DNA of 64,000 nucleotides from Bacteroidales bacterium (GCA_017550405.1 JAFZPH010000006.1:62001-126000), one strand, 5' to 3'. Shown: positions 16,714 to 25,647, counted from the stretch's first letter. Numbers and translations: made by a program. Notes: generated by a model from the letters alone, not told the origin.

Positions 16714-18516
16714 TTAGGATTTCTTCGGTTTTTTGAATCTTATGCCGGGGAACCAGCTTTTGACCGGCTGGTCAAGACCCAAGCCGTTCATATAGTTGTA
16801 GGTGGCCACGCGCAGGCCGCGACCCACCTCCTCAATGTCGTAATCGAACTGCTCACCCCCGTGCAACGGCTCCCAGTCCACCTCGTTATTACAAAAGGGG
16901 TTGGGTGCAACGGAACACCGTCTTGCACCGTACCGCTCGGGATGCTGTCCCGAAGGGCTGTGGCAGGTCATGGCGTAGCGGTGCCAGAAAGCACTCTGCA
17001 CAATGCCCTCGTCGAACATACGCCGCACGGTGTCCAACGCGCCGAGGGTCTCCTGCAGGGTCTCGGTGGGGAAGCCGTACATGAGATAGGTATGCACCAT
17101 GATGCCCGCGTCGCGGAAATGGCGGCAGGCCTGCATGGTCTGTTCGATGCTCACCCCCTTGTCCATCAGCTGCAGCAGCCTGTCCGAAGCCACCTCCAGC
17201 CCGCCGCTCACGGCCACACAGCCCGCCTGCGACAGCAAGTCGCACATCTCGGCGGTATAGGCCTTCTCGAAGCGGATATTACCCCAAAAAGTCACCATCA
17301 ACCCGCGATTGACAATCTCCTCGCACACCTCCCTCAACAACTTGGGCGGCAAGGCCTCATCCACAAAATGAAAGCCGCTCACCCCCGTCTGCGCCATCAC
17401 CCGCTCCATCATGTCCACCACCTTCGCGGCCTTGGGGGGCGCGAACCGCCCGATATAATCCAGCGTCGTGTCGCAGAAGGCGCAGCGGTGCCAATAGCAG
17501 CCATGGGCCATCATCACCTTGTTCCACCTCCCGTCGCTCCACATTCGGTGCATGGCGTTGGTCATGTCCGCCGTGGAGAGATACTTGTCCAACGGCAGCC
17601 CGCCGAAGTCCGGTTCACCGTTCTCGACCACAGCCTCCTCGTTCAGCAGCTGCCACACCACGGTGCCATCATCCCGACGCCACATCGTCCGCACCAACTC
17701 GCCCTCCGTGCAGCGGTCCTGCAGCCATTCGGCAATGCGCTGCAGCGGCAGCTCGCCGTCGTCCAGGGTAATGAAATGGCAATAATCGAACAGCCGCTCG
17801 TCGTGCAGCTGGCGCCATTCGGTATTCACAAACCCGCCGCCGATGCAGACCTTCACCCCCGGCCACTCGCGCCGCAGCCACTGACCGCAACGCAACGCGC
17901 CGTATAGGCATCCCGGGAAAGGCACCGAGAGACTGACCACCTCGGGCCGTTCCCGCTCCATATAGCCCTGCAGCAACTCAAGCATCAGCGCATCCACCTC
18001 GGAGGGCTGCCGTTGCAAAGCCGCCGCCAGCTCGTCAAACGTAGGGGCATAGGTCGCCAGATGCTCGGCATAATTCACCAGACCGAAATGGCCGTCCACC
18101 TCCTCGCGGATGCTGTCGGCCACATCCTCCAGAAACAGCGTGGCCAGATACCTTGCCCTGTCGGCAACGCCCGCCGTGCCGAAAGCCCATTCCATGTCCT
18201 CGATGTTGTCGAACCGCGGACCCTCGGGCAGCAGCGACCCGTTCACGATACGCCAGGCCACGGTGGCATCCTCACCCCGCAGGAAACGCATCACGGGTTC
18301 CACCACCTCGGCCGCCGCCAGCAAATATTCCCTGTGCCGCCCGCGGGCAGCAGCACGCAGCCACGCAGCAGTGAACAGCCGGTCCACCGTCTCAATGCCC
18401 AGATCGGCCTGCACGGCTTCATATCCCTGCGTCTGGAGCCAGCCTTTCAGCACCGCCGTGGCAGGGTACGGGGTGTTGAGCTGCGTGAGCGGAGGCGTTA
18501 TCAAAAGAAACTTCAT
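16714..18516 (-). CDS. B12-binding-domain radical SAM protein
   Basis: About 600 residues. The N-terminus MKFLLITPPLTQLNTPYPAT with PEVVSLSVPFPGCLYGAL and KVCIGGGFVNTEWRQL is typical of the cobalamin-binding-like Rossmann domain. The radical SAM domain begins near residue 340 with MAHGCYWHRCAFCDTTLDYIGR; its Cys spacing is CX4CX2C, which is found in this B12-type subgroup. VSGGLEVASDRLLQLMDKGVS and YLMYGFPTETLQETLG follow, as in MiaB/BchE-like barrels. The start at 18516 matches the usual opening; an alternative Met lies four codons upstream. Substrate unknown; related proteins act as methyltransferases or ring-forming enzymes. Confidence 0.85.
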   Translation of the reverse strand: MKFLLITPPLTQLNTPYPATAVLKGWLQTQGYEAVQADLGIETVDRLFTAAWLRAAARGRHREYLLAAAEVVEPVMRFLRGEDATVAWRIVNGSLLPEGPRFDNIEDMEWAFGTAGVADRARYLATLFLEDVADSIREEVDGHFGLVNYAEHLATYAPTFDELAAALQRQPSEVDALMLELLQGYMERERPEVVSLSVPFPGCLYGALRCGQWLRREWPGVKVCIGGGFVNTEWRQLHDERLFDYCHFITLDDGELPLQRIAEWLQDRCTEGELVRTMWRRDDGTVVWQLLNEEAVVENGEPDFGGLPLDKYLSTADMTNAMHRMWSDGRWNKVMMAHGCYWHRCAFCDTTLDYIGRFAPPKAAKVVDMMERVMAQTGVSGFHFVDEALPPKLLREVCEEIVNRGLMVTFWGNIRFEKAYTAEMCDLLSQAGCVAVSGGLEVASDRLLQLMDKGVSIEQTMQACRHFRDAGIMVHTYLMYGFPTETLQETLGALDTVRRMFDEGIVQSAFWHRYAMTCHSPSGQHPERYGARRCSVAPNPFCNNEVDWEPLHGGEQFDYDIEEVGRGLRVATYNYMNGLGLDQPVKSWFPGIRFKKPKKS

Positions 18517-18617
18517 ACTCGTCATCATTATCTGCGGCGGGAGCCTGTCCCGCGACCATTAATTCCTAAATAGCGGAAGAATGATACCTTAAAACGTCGA
18601 AAACTGAAAAATATTGT

Positions 18618-18625
18618 GTATCTTT
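18618..18625 (+). promoter_or_regulatory. -7 box of TPR protein gene
   Basis: TATCTTTG followed by CA fits the consensus and lies 60 bases before the ATG at 18685. There is no clear -33 element. Confidence 0.5.
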
Positions 18626-18684
18626 GCAGCGTCAAAACCCAATGAACCCCCAGGCCCGTGCCTGCCCAAAAAACACCTGTTGCA

Positions 18685-19485
18685 ATGAAACGAAACACCA
18701 TCCTCGCCCTGCTGCTGGCCCTCGTGGCCACCGCCACCGCCCAATCCTGGTCCGACGCCTTCTACGACGCCCTCAACGCCGACGACTACGCCCGCCAACG
18801 CACCATCCTGGCGCAGTGGCAACGCGAAACGCCCGACGACATCGACCTGCACATCGCCCGCTTCAACCACTATATCAACAGCACTATGCTGGCCGAAGGT
18901 GCCGCCGCCGCCCGGCTGGCGGACAGCGCCATCACCGTCATCGACACCGCCATCAGCCACTATCCCGACCGCCTCGACCTGCGGTTTGGCAAAATCTACT
19001 TCCTCGGCCAAATCATGCGCTGGCAGTCCTTTGGCGACGAGATACTGCTCACCCTCGACCGCTCGGAGCGCACAGGCCACCGCTGGCAGTTCCCCAACTT
19101 CGACCAAGGCGGACGCATCCTTATCGTCGAAGGGGTGCAGGACTACCTCTACACCCTCTTCAACTCCGGCCAGCCCGCCGACGACGGCACCGGCCAGGCC
19201 GCCACAGCCGCCACGACGGCTCCCGCCCCCGACGCGATGCCACAGATACGCCGCATCGCCCACCGCGCCGCTCAGCTCTTCCCCTCCGAACCCGCGTTCC
19301 TCTCGGCCCTGGCCTACACCTACATTGCCGAAGCCGACTACAAGACCGCCCTCCACCATCTGCAACGGGCAGAGCAGCTGGCGCCCAACGACCCCGCCAT
19401 ACTGCAGCAGCTGGTGGACGTATACACCCGCATGAAGGACAAGAAATCCGCTGCCCAATACCGCGAACGCCTGCAGAACCTCTGA
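18685..19485 (+). CDS. Exported TPR-repeat protein
   Basis: About 266 residues starting MKRNTILALLLALVATATAQ, a signal peptide, which is why I chose this Met over the one nine codons upstream. The mature part contains helical repeats. The last pair (SEPAFLSALAYTYIAEADYKTALHHLQRAEQLAPNDPAIL) is a clear tetratricopeptide repeat, and the first part (DDYARQRTILAQWQRETPDDIDLHIARFN) is TPR-like. The protein is periplasmic or outer-membrane associated and probably a protein-protein adaptor. Base composition is very GC-rich compared with most of the window. The gene has its own -7 box and converges with the acyltransferase gene across a repeat element. Confidence 0.8.
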   Translation: MKRNTILALLLALVATATAQSWSDAFYDALNADDYARQRTILAQWQRETPDDIDLHIARFNHYINSTMLAEGAAAARLADSAITVIDTAISHYPDRLDLRFGKIYFLGQIMRWQSFGDEILLTLDRSERTGHRWQFPNFDQGGRILIVEGVQDYLYTLFNSGQPADDGTGQAATAATTAPAPDAMPQIRRIAHRAAQLFPSEPAFLSALAYTYIAEADYKTALHHLQRAEQLAPNDPAILQQLVDVYTRMKDKKSAAQYRERLQNL

Positions 19486-19493
19486 GGCACTGA

Positions 19494-19600
19494 CGCCCTT
19501 CAATCCTGCATCGTTACAGCATCGTTATAGCATCGTTATCCGTCGCCATGACCTGTAACGATGCTGTGACGTTGCTGTAAGAATCCAAGATTGAAGGGAG
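19494..19600. repeat. Terminal-inverted-repeat element, copy 1
   Basis: A stretch of about 107 bases ends with CCCTTCAATC on the left and GATTGAAGGG on the right (perfect 10-bp inverted repeat). Inside, GCATCGTTACAG (19508-19519) pairs with CTGTAACGATGC (19553-19564). The core holds CGTTATCCGT and extra GCATCGTTA repeats. A second copy with the same plan lies at 46187-46293. Here it fills the gap between two converging genes. Confidence 0.85.
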
Positions 19601-19618
19601 TTTCATCCGACATTGGGG

Positions 19619-20308
19619 CTACCACTCGCGGGTGATGCCGCGACGGACGATGGCGGCGGGGTTGCCGGCGAGGACGGTATGCTCCTCGGTGTAGGTGCCG
19701 TGGGGGCAGCTCATCGCCCCGACGGTGGTGTGGGGCGGGAGGACGGTGCCCTTGGCCACGACGACATGACAGCCGAGCCACACATGATGGCCGAAGCTGA
19801 CGGGGCGGTCGGGGTTGCACCACTGGCCTTGGCTGTCGAAAAGGCGGTGCTGGTCGGTGTCCATAACGGTGCAGCACCAGGAGGTCTGCACATGGTCGCC
19901 GAAGGTGATTTGGTGGTTGCAGACAATCAGCGACGAGGGACCGAGGTTGAAGCAGTCGCCAAGGGTGAGGGTGCCGCTTTCGGAGACTTCGACGCTCGAG
20001 CCTGCGCCGATGGCACACTCGCCCATGATGTGGAGGGTGCCGCGGAGGTTGAGGAGGGTGCGATGGTGGCGGAAGTCGGTCATCTGGCAGGTGTTGAACC
20101 CAATCTTGACGAGGCCGACACGAAGGCTGTCGGCATGGAGGATGATTTGTCCCGAGAGGTTGTGGAGCTTGGTGCGGTGGGAGACGAGCAGGGGCAGACG
20201 GCGTGCCTGGCGGAAGGGCAGCAGGCGGAAATTGAGCCACACGCTGCGCGGAAAAGCGAGCGCGTAGCGCAGGAAGTTGAGCCGTTTGACGCGATGCCGT
20301 TCGTTCAT
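19619..20308 (-). CDS. Left-handed beta-helix acyltransferase (hexapeptide repeat)
   Basis: A 229-residue protein. Residues about 70-140 show repeated hexapeptides (IGAGSSVEVSESGTLTLGDCFNLGP), and residues 165-225 show the second half (PVSFGHHVWLGCHVVVAKGTVLPPHTTVGAMS, ending VLAGNPAAIVRR). This pattern is that of acetyltransferases of the WcaF/maltose O-acetyltransferase type, which act on sugars, often for polysaccharide synthesis. The helical N-terminus (about 60 residues) is longer than the minimum. It follows the lipoprotein gene with an 11-base gap on the same strand. The acceptor sugar is unknown. Confidence 0.82.
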   Translation of the reverse strand: MNERHRVKRLNFLRYALAFPRSVWLNFRLLPFRQARRLPLLVSHRTKLHNLSGQIILHADSLRVGLVKIGFNTCQMTDFRHHRTLLNLRGTLHIMGECAIGAGSSVEVSESGTLTLGDCFNLGPSSLIVCNHQITFGDHVQTSWCCTVMDTDQHRLFDSQGQWCNPDRPVSFGHHVWLGCHVVVAKGTVLPPHTTVGAMSCPHGTYTEEHTVLAGNPAAIVRRGITREW

Positions 20309-20319
20309 ACCCTGAGGTG

Positions 20320-20772
20320 CTATTGTTTGCCAGCGTCCTTCACCTTTTCGAGATTGAGGGTGACGGCGGTCTTGATGTTGCGGCCCTCGCCGTTCTCATC
20401 CTCGTCGTAGACTTCCTGCGAGAAGGTGAAGGTGAGGTTCTTGCTGTCGAGATGATTGATTTGGGCCATGATGGCTTCCTCACTCCCCCGGATAACGATG
20501 CCCAGCTTGTCGCCATCGATGGTGTAGTACCCGTAGCTTGTCTCGGTGGGGTGCGCGACAGCAAAGTATTTCTCGGCCGTGAAGAGGTACTTGGCGGAGG
20601 TGTATAAGGCGACGACCCTCTCCGCTTCGGTGAAATCGTCGGGGTTGAGGGTGGCGGAAGTGCACCGCCAAGTGCCCACGATAAGGTCTTCGTTGGTCTT
20701 CTTGCATGAGGCGAGGGCGAAGATGGCAGCAACGATGCTTACAAGTATCAGAAAATTGTATATATTCTTCAT
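20320..20772 (-). CDS. Lipocalin-like lipoprotein
   Basis: About 150 residues. The chosen start is the Met of KNIYNFLILVSIVAAIFALASC, a lipoprotein signal with a Cys lipobox followed by KKTNEDLIVGTWRCTSAT. The opening GTW and the beta-rich remainder (YYTIDGDKLGIVI, LTFTFSQEVYDED) resemble the small lipocalin-like domains that are very common in Bacteroidota. It is probably anchored to the outer membrane. Function unknown. It is followed 11 bases on by the acyltransferase gene. Confidence 0.75.
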   Translation of the reverse strand: MKNIYNFLILVSIVAAIFALASCKKTNEDLIVGTWRCTSATLNPDDFTEAERVVALYTSAKYLFTAEKYFAVAHPTETSYGYYTIDGDKLGIVIRGSEEAIMAQINHLDSKNLTFTFSQEVYDEDENGEGRNIKTAVTLNLEKVKDAGKQ

Positions 20773-20800
20773 GATGAGGGACAATGAGGTTAAGCCTTTT

Positions 20801-20834
20801 GTTTAAAAAAAGCCCTGCACAGGGGCAGGGCTTT
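20801..20834 (-). terminator. Rho-independent terminator of the ferredoxin gene
   Basis: On the minus strand the stem AAAGCCCTGC / GCAGGGCTTT encloses a short loop and is followed by a run of T. It lies just past the ferredoxin stop codon and upstream of the lipoprotein gene, so the ferredoxin is a one-gene transcript. Confidence 0.85.
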
Positions 20835-20856
20835 AGTTGTTACATCTTTGTCGTGA

Positions 20857-21024
20857 TTAGCCTTCAACGATTGCACCGGTGGGGCAAGCGTCAGCGCAGG
20901 TACCGCAGCTAACGCAGGTGTCAGCGTCAATCTTGTAGATGTCGCCTTCGGAGATAGCTCCGACGGGGCACTGGTCGATGCAAGTGCCGCAAGCAACGCA
21001 GATGTCAGTGATTTTGTAAGCCAT
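20857..21024 (-). CDS. Small 2[4Fe-4S] ferredoxin
   Basis: A 55-residue protein starting MAYKITDICVACGTCIDQCP. Two motifs CVACGTCIDQCP and CVSCGTCADACP each give three ligands of one cluster plus the fourth of the other, the classical clostridial-type 2[4Fe-4S] electron carrier. It ends PTGAIVEG. The gene has its own promoter (21057-21064) and terminator, as expected for an abundantly needed low-potential electron carrier. Partners could include the radical SAM enzymes or pyruvate:ferredoxin oxidoreductase elsewhere. Confidence 0.95.
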   Translation of the reverse strand: MAYKITDICVACGTCIDQCPVGAISEGDIYKIDADTCVSCGTCADACPTGAIVEG

Positions 21025-21056
21025 TTTATTCTTTTTTTAGGGTTAATAACGTGGTG

Positions 21057-21064
21057 CAAAAGTA
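21057..21064 (-). promoter_or_regulatory. -7 box of ferredoxin gene
   Basis: TACTTTTG followed by CA on the minus strand matches TAnnTTTG, about 33 bases before the ferredoxin start. Confidence 0.6.
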
Positions 21065-21186
21065 CAACTTTTTTCGGACATAAAGAGTTTTTTTTATCAG
21101 CAAGGACGGGAAAGCGTGTTTAGTGCCTGATAGTCTGACAGGTGTAGGGTAATAAAAAACAATGTCCGACAACGGCGTGCACAGCA

Positions 21187-22128
21187 CTAAAGCAAGGGTT
21201 GTTGTCGTCTTTTGGCCGTTTTCCTGCTGATGAAGTAGGCAATGGAAAGTGGTATGGCTATCAGCACAGCCGTGCCTAAAGTCAACATGACGGCACCATA
21301 GATAGTGGCGCGTACAGGATTCTCCACTTCATTTTGGCGTACCGCTACCACCAATACCAAGACAATGAGATAGAATGCAAGAATGGACCACACAAAGAAA
21401 CAGACGGCAAGGCGCCATGTTGTAGCCCAAAACTTGTAGCCGAACAACTGCCGATAGCAGATGTAATAATAGAGCGGGATAAGGAATATGGTAATCCCGT
21501 TGCTGACACGGATGGTGAAGGCGACAACAAGCATCAATGTGCTCATGAAAATCTGGATAAAGATGTTTTCGGGAAAGGTGAGGCGCGGATGCCGCGGGGC
21601 AAAACGGAACACAATGAAAGTGGGCAATATCATTATCATGGTCAATAGCATCATGGCCCATCCCGGATGAGTCACCAACCATTGATAGCAGGTACTGATT
21701 ATCTTGAAGTATCCAGTCCGGTCGTAGTCTTCAATTTCGGCGGGGTTAAAGTTGACATCCTGGCCGATTATCTGCATGAGGATGACATAGGCCAGCGCCA
21801 CAATGAAGAGCATGTTGACGGGTTTGTAGCATATCTGCCGGTGGCCTCCGATATAGTCGCCTATCAGGTGGCCGGGGCGCCACAGAAGCTGCAGCAGCGT
21901 GCGGGGAAGGGAGCGGCTGTCCATTCCCCATACGTCGAGGATGCTTTTGCCCACCCACTTCCATGTGATGTGTCCGTCGCCGACCTCCTGACGGCATACA
22001 GGGCAGTAGTTGCCCTTGAACACATGACCGCAGTTGGCACAACGGCACTCCTCCAGCTCCTCGTCGGAATATAGAGCGAGTTTGTTCTGCCGAGCGGGGA
22101 AACGCCTGAGTGATTCTTTGAGTTTCAT
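21187..22128 (-). CDS. DUF3667 family membrane protein, second copy
   Basis: A 313-residue protein with a zinc-ribbon-like N-terminus (CANCGHVFKGNYCPVCRQ), then the conserved DUF3667 region (ITWKWVGKSILDVWGMDSRSLPRTLLQLLWRPGHLIGDYIGGHRQICYKPVNMLF). About five hydrophobic helices follow. It overlaps the end of the upstream paralogue by 4 bases. The two proteins are similar through their whole length, so they come from a tandem duplication. The function of the family is unknown. Confidence 0.9.
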   Translation of the reverse strand: MKLKESLRRFPARQNKLALYSDEELEECRCANCGHVFKGNYCPVCRQEVGDGHITWKWVGKSILDVWGMDSRSLPRTLLQLLWRPGHLIGDYIGGHRQICYKPVNMLFIVALAYVILMQIIGQDVNFNPAEIEDYDRTGYFKIISTCYQWLVTHPGWAMMLLTMIMILPTFIVFRFAPRHPRLTFPENIFIQIFMSTLMLVVAFTIRVSNGITIFLIPLYYYICYRQLFGYKFWATTWRLAVCFFVWSILAFYLIVLVLVVAVRQNEVENPVRATIYGAVMLTLGTAVLIAIPLSIAYFISRKTAKRRQQPLL

Positions 22129-23006
22129 GTCTTGGATTGTGCGTTTTTTTTGCTGACGAAATAGCCAAAAGCGAGGATGCCTGCAAGAGCGACAAGGTAA
22201 AGCAAAAGGCCTATTGCGACTCGCGGAAGTTTTTCGGGGTGGGTTGTGACGATATTTAACAAGTTAATAAAGATGACAAAGAAGATGCCCCAGACCACGA
22301 AGCACAAAAGAATACGCCAGATAGTGCCCCAAGGCCGGTAGCCAAAAAGCTGGCGGTAAGCGATGTAGTAGTAAACTGGTATCAGAAGCGAGAGCAATAT
22401 AAAGAAATCGGAAAGGAAAACAATGACGAGGATGAGGATGTTCATGAAGAGCTGGATGAAGATGCCTTCGGGGAGTGTGTGGCGTGTATGGCGTGGGGCG
22501 AAACGGAAGAATAGCCATGTAGGGATAATCATTGCCACAGAGATAAGCATGGCGTTCCATGCAGGGTGTTCTGAAACCCATTCAAAGACCATTTGAACAA
22601 CTTTGCCTCCCTTGTCTTCAGGAGTGGCCGCATAGTCCCAACCAAGAAGTTGCTGCACCACGACGTAAAAAATGGCAAGAATGAAGAGCATATTGAAAGG
22701 CTTGTAGCATATCTGATGTTGGCCGTCGAGATATGCACCGATAATGCGTCCGGGACGTATGAAAAGCTGGAGGAGGGTGTTCGGCAGAGAACGGGAATCC
22801 AAGCCCCACACGTCGAGGATGCTTTTACCCACCCACTTCCACGTGATGCGGCCGTCCTTGGCATCCTGGCGGCATACAGGGCAGTAGTTTCCCCTGAACA
22901 CGTTACCGCAGTTGGCACAACGGTGCTCTTCCTGTTCCTCGTCGGAATTGTGATAGGGTTTGTTCTGCCAAGTGCGGAAACGTCCGAGTGTTTCTTTCAG
23001 GTTCAT
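22125..23006 (-). CDS. DUF3667 family membrane protein, first copy
   Basis: A 293-residue protein with CANCGNVFRGNYCPVCRQ, then WKWVGKSILDVWGLDSRSLPNTLLQL and YLDGQHQICYKPFNMLF, and about five membrane helices. Starts MNLKETLGRFRTWQNK. It begins 3 bases after the Gate-domain gene and its end overlaps the next copy by 4 bases, so all three are in one operon. The Cys pairs could hold a zinc ion on the cytoplasmic side. Confidence 0.9.
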   Translation of the reverse strand: MNLKETLGRFRTWQNKPYHNSDEEQEEHRCANCGNVFRGNYCPVCRQDAKDGRITWKWVGKSILDVWGLDSRSLPNTLLQLFIRPGRIIGAYLDGQHQICYKPFNMLFILAIFYVVVQQLLGWDYAATPEDKGGKVVQMVFEWVSEHPAWNAMLISVAMIIPTWLFFRFAPRHTRHTLPEGIFIQLFMNILILVIVFLSDFFILLSLLIPVYYYIAYRQLFGYRPWGTIWRILLCFVVWGIFFVIFINLLNIVTTHPEKLPRVAIGLLLYLVALAGILAFGYFVSKKNAQSKT

Positions 23007-23009
23007 GCC

Positions 23010-24254
23010 TCAGAAAATAAGACTGAACAGAACCCAGAGCCAGTGGGCGGCGATGCCGGCGCAGAGGCCTCCGATGGTGTGGGCTCCGATGGCTTTGCCG
23101 ATGAGGTTGCGGTAGCCAAGGCTGTCGAGCATGGCGGTGTGGGTGGAGAGGTAGCCGCTCCAGCACATGCCCATGGCGGTGAAGACGGCTATGGCATTGT
23201 TGTCGATAATGCCTTCAGAGATGAAACGGGGGACAAGACCGAGGGCAGCACCCACGGCACCGAGGGCGGTGATGGGGAAAGAGATGAGGGCACCGAACTT
23301 GAAGCCGAAGAGCCAGTCGAAGACCACGTTGATTTTGTCGGCCAGCATGGTGATGACGGGGACACCCTCGTAGGCGGCACCTGTATATTCGCCATGTTCG
23401 CCCGAAGGACCAAATGTGAGCATCATGACCACCGTGGAGATACAGAGCACGCCGGGGATGATGGCGAGGCCGATGTTAACACCCTCCTTGCCACCGTCGA
23501 GCACACCGTTGAGGAAACGCTGCAGCACACTGCCTTCGCTCTTGTAGGAAATATTCTGCTCGTTGCCTTCGGTGGCACCTTCCACCACGGGGGCATCCAT
23601 CTCGGGGTAGCTCTTGAGGGTGAAACGCTGCATGAGACGGGTGGAGACGATGCTGCCGATAAAGGCACCAAGGATACCCACAGCGGCACCGCTACCGAAG
23701 CCCTTGCCAATCATGAAGGCAAGCACCACGAGGCCCATGCCAAAGGCAGTGCCGAAATTGGTGAGGGAGACCAGCTGGTACTTCTTGAAATACTGGGAGA
23801 AGTTCTTGTCGTGAGCCAGGGAGATGATGGCGGGATTGTCGGAGAGGAAGGTCATGACTGCGCCCAAAGCAGCCACACCGGGCAGATTGTAAAGGGGTTT
23901 CATGAGGGGACGCAGGATATTCTCCATGAGTCGCACAACACCGAACTCGATAAGCAGTTTGCTGATGCCGCCCATCAGGACGCAGATGGCCATGATGTAG
24001 AAGACGGTCTCGAGCAGAAGCTGGTAGGCTGTCTGCATAAAGGTGTTGAGCATGTGGGGCAGCGTCATGCGGTAGGCGAGTATCCAGAAGAAGCCTACAA
24101 ACAGTATCAAGAACAGGATAGCCTCGATGGAGCGTTTGCTGGTGAACTTGAGGGGATTCTTGATGTTGAAACGACGCTGAATGCCGCCAAAGAATTTCTC
24201 GGCCCAGTTGGCATACTGGGTGGTTTTGTTTTTACGATGGTCGTGGAGTGCCAT
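23010..24254 (-). CDS. Gate-domain (nucleoside recognition) membrane protein
   Basis: A protein of about 414 residues starting MALHDHRKNKTTQYANWAEK. A soluble N-terminal part of about 50 residues precedes some nine or ten hydrophobic helices. Motifs MGGISKLLIEFGVV and LMKPLYNLPGVAALGAVMTFLSDNPAIISLAHD are typical of the nucleoside-recognition Gate domain (PF07670) in the CD0519/CD1768-like branch. A transport role is likely but the substrate is unknown. Neighbours: a porin upstream (gap about 77 bases) and two DUF3667 genes downstream (gap 3 bases). Confidence 0.85.
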   Translation of the reverse strand: MALHDHRKNKTTQYANWAEKFFGGIQRRFNIKNPLKFTSKRSIEAILFLILFVGFFWILAYRMTLPHMLNTFMQTAYQLLLETVFYIMAICVLMGGISKLLIEFGVVRLMENILRPLMKPLYNLPGVAALGAVMTFLSDNPAIISLAHDKNFSQYFKKYQLVSLTNFGTAFGMGLVVLAFMIGKGFGSGAAVGILGAFIGSIVSTRLMQRFTLKSYPEMDAPVVEGATEGNEQNISYKSEGSVLQRFLNGVLDGGKEGVNIGLAIIPGVLCISTVVMMLTFGPSGEHGEYTGAAYEGVPVITMLADKINVVFDWLFGFKFGALISFPITALGAVGAALGLVPRFISEGIIDNNAIAVFTAMGMCWSGYLSTHTAMLDSLGYRNLIGKAIGAHTIGGLCAGIAAHWLWVLFSLIF

Positions 24255-24331
24255 GGTGCTTTTGGGGTTTAGGGTTATAGGGGACATCAGCCGACGGCAG
24301 AAGGTCTGCCACCGGCTGACATACTACTTTG

Positions 24332-25474
24332 TTAATCTCTTTCGATTTTGGCCATACGCTCTTTGAGCATGCGGTAGACCTCCATACTCCAGGTGATGCC
24401 GATATTGGCGCGGAGGGAGTTGCTGACCACGGGTGTGGCCATGCTGTAATCGGTAGTACGGCGGTTGGCCAAAAAGGCATGGAGACGGAAGTCGGGACAG
24501 GACTTGGGGTGATATTCCATACCGAGGCCATAGGTGAGATGGCTGTGGGCGGTCTCGCAGAAGATGTCGTAGAAGCCCGTGCTGATATTGCCGAAGCCGG
24601 GCAGGGCTGATTCGGAGCGGTTCTGCTCGTAGGCTCCTTTGACAAAGATGTTGAATTCCTTGTTGAAATAGACATTGGCGCAGCTTACAACGGCGAAATT
24701 GTTGCCCCAGTCCTTAATGCCGTTGGCGTGGTGGATGAGGTCGAGGTAGATGTCCCAGTGCTCATACTCCAGTTCGTGGCCGATGGCGATATAGTTCATA
24801 AACTTGCGGTCGGGACGCTGGAACATGTTGACGGAGTGGAGCAGTTTAAGATGTCCCACCTTGCCGCTATAGAAGAGGTTGTAGGACATGAGGCCGGATT
24901 TCCATTCCTGTCCGGGGGCAAAGCCGAGCCCTGCACCATAGTGGACGTAAGGCGAGTTGCCCACCTGGAAAAGGAGCATCTGACTGGCGTCGTCGCTCCT
25001 GTAGGCGGCTGCCACAGAAGGCTGGAAGCAATAGAAATTGTCCCAATAATTGGTGCTGAAGAGGACGTTGATGGGAGGAGCGTCGTACTCGAAACCACCA
25101 ACGGCAAGAGCGTCCTTACCGAAACGGAACATCCAGTTGGCCGAAGGGGCGTAGTTGATGTAGAGGAAGTCGGTGTTGTCGAAGAGGCTGACATCGCCCG
25201 GAGAGGCGATGATGCGCTGGCGGAAGAAATAGCTGAACTTCTCACCAATGGGGCCGCCAATGACGAAGTTGAAATAACGGCCGTGGAAGCCATAGGGGTT
25301 CTCCTGAAGGGTATCGCCCTTGACAGTGTTGTGGTAATAATCGAAATCGGCGCGAGCCTCAAGTTTAATCTGTGTAAAGATGGGGGTGAAGTCGACCTGT
25401 GCTGTCGCCACTTGGGATATTGCAACAAGCGAAAGCAGCGAGAATACTCTTAATGTTTTTTGTTTCAGTGTCAT
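24332..25474 (-). CDS. Outer membrane porin (phosphate-selective porin-like)
   Basis: About 380 residues. I start at MTLKQKTLRVFSLLSLVAISQVATAQ, a signal peptide; the upstream extension has no such feature and would cross the promoter. The mature protein has alternating hydrophobic strands rich in aromatic residues (FNFVIGGPIGEKFSYFFRQR, NWMFRFGKDALAVGGFEY, GLGFAPGQEWKSGLMSYNLFY) and ends in a strand, as in OprO/OprP-like barrels. The substrate is unknown. It is the first gene of the operon with the Gate protein, which might take the same solute across the inner membrane. Confidence 0.8.
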   Translation of the reverse strand: MTLKQKTLRVFSLLSLVAISQVATAQVDFTPIFTQIKLEARADFDYYHNTVKGDTLQENPYGFHGRYFNFVIGGPIGEKFSYFFRQRIIASPGDVSLFDNTDFLYINYAPSANWMFRFGKDALAVGGFEYDAPPINVLFSTNYWDNFYCFQPSVAAAYRSDDASQMLLFQVGNSPYVHYGAGLGFAPGQEWKSGLMSYNLFYSGKVGHLKLLHSVNMFQRPDRKFMNYIAIGHELEYEHWDIYLDLIHHANGIKDWGNNFAVVSCANVYFNKEFNIFVKGAYEQNRSESALPGFGNISTGFYDIFCETAHSHLTYGLGMEYHPKSCPDFRLHAFLANRRTTDYSMATPVVSNSLRANIGITWSMEVYRMLKERMAKIERD

Positions 25475-25504
25475 ATAAAATTGAGTTTTATGTCGTGATA
25501 TTTG

Positions 25505-25512
25505 CAAATATA
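25505..25512 (-). promoter_or_regulatory. -7 box of porin operon
   Basis: TATATTTG followed by CAAATAT on the minus strand, about 30 bases before the porin ATG at 25474. Fits TAnnTTTG; no clear -33. Confidence 0.55.
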
Positions 25513-25647
25513 CAAAATAATATTGAAAAAAGCGTTTTTGAGAATGTTTTTGTTGCCAGAGAAAAATATTTTGTAGCAATGCCTGCCGGGGGCAATAATT
25601 ACGCAAAGCGTGCGTTAATGGGTGATAAAAACAAGAAAGAAGAAGGT

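Noticed and set aside
22593..24272. 559-codon frame opposite the Gate-domain and DUF3667 genes
   Set aside because: Composition (His, Glu, Asp, Gly rich) is typical of an antisense shadow of a membrane protein gene; it crosses a real gene border.
25399..25647. N-terminal extension of the antiporter
   Set aside because: It would begin inside the divergent porin gene and cross its promoter; the family starts right before the first helix, at 25648.
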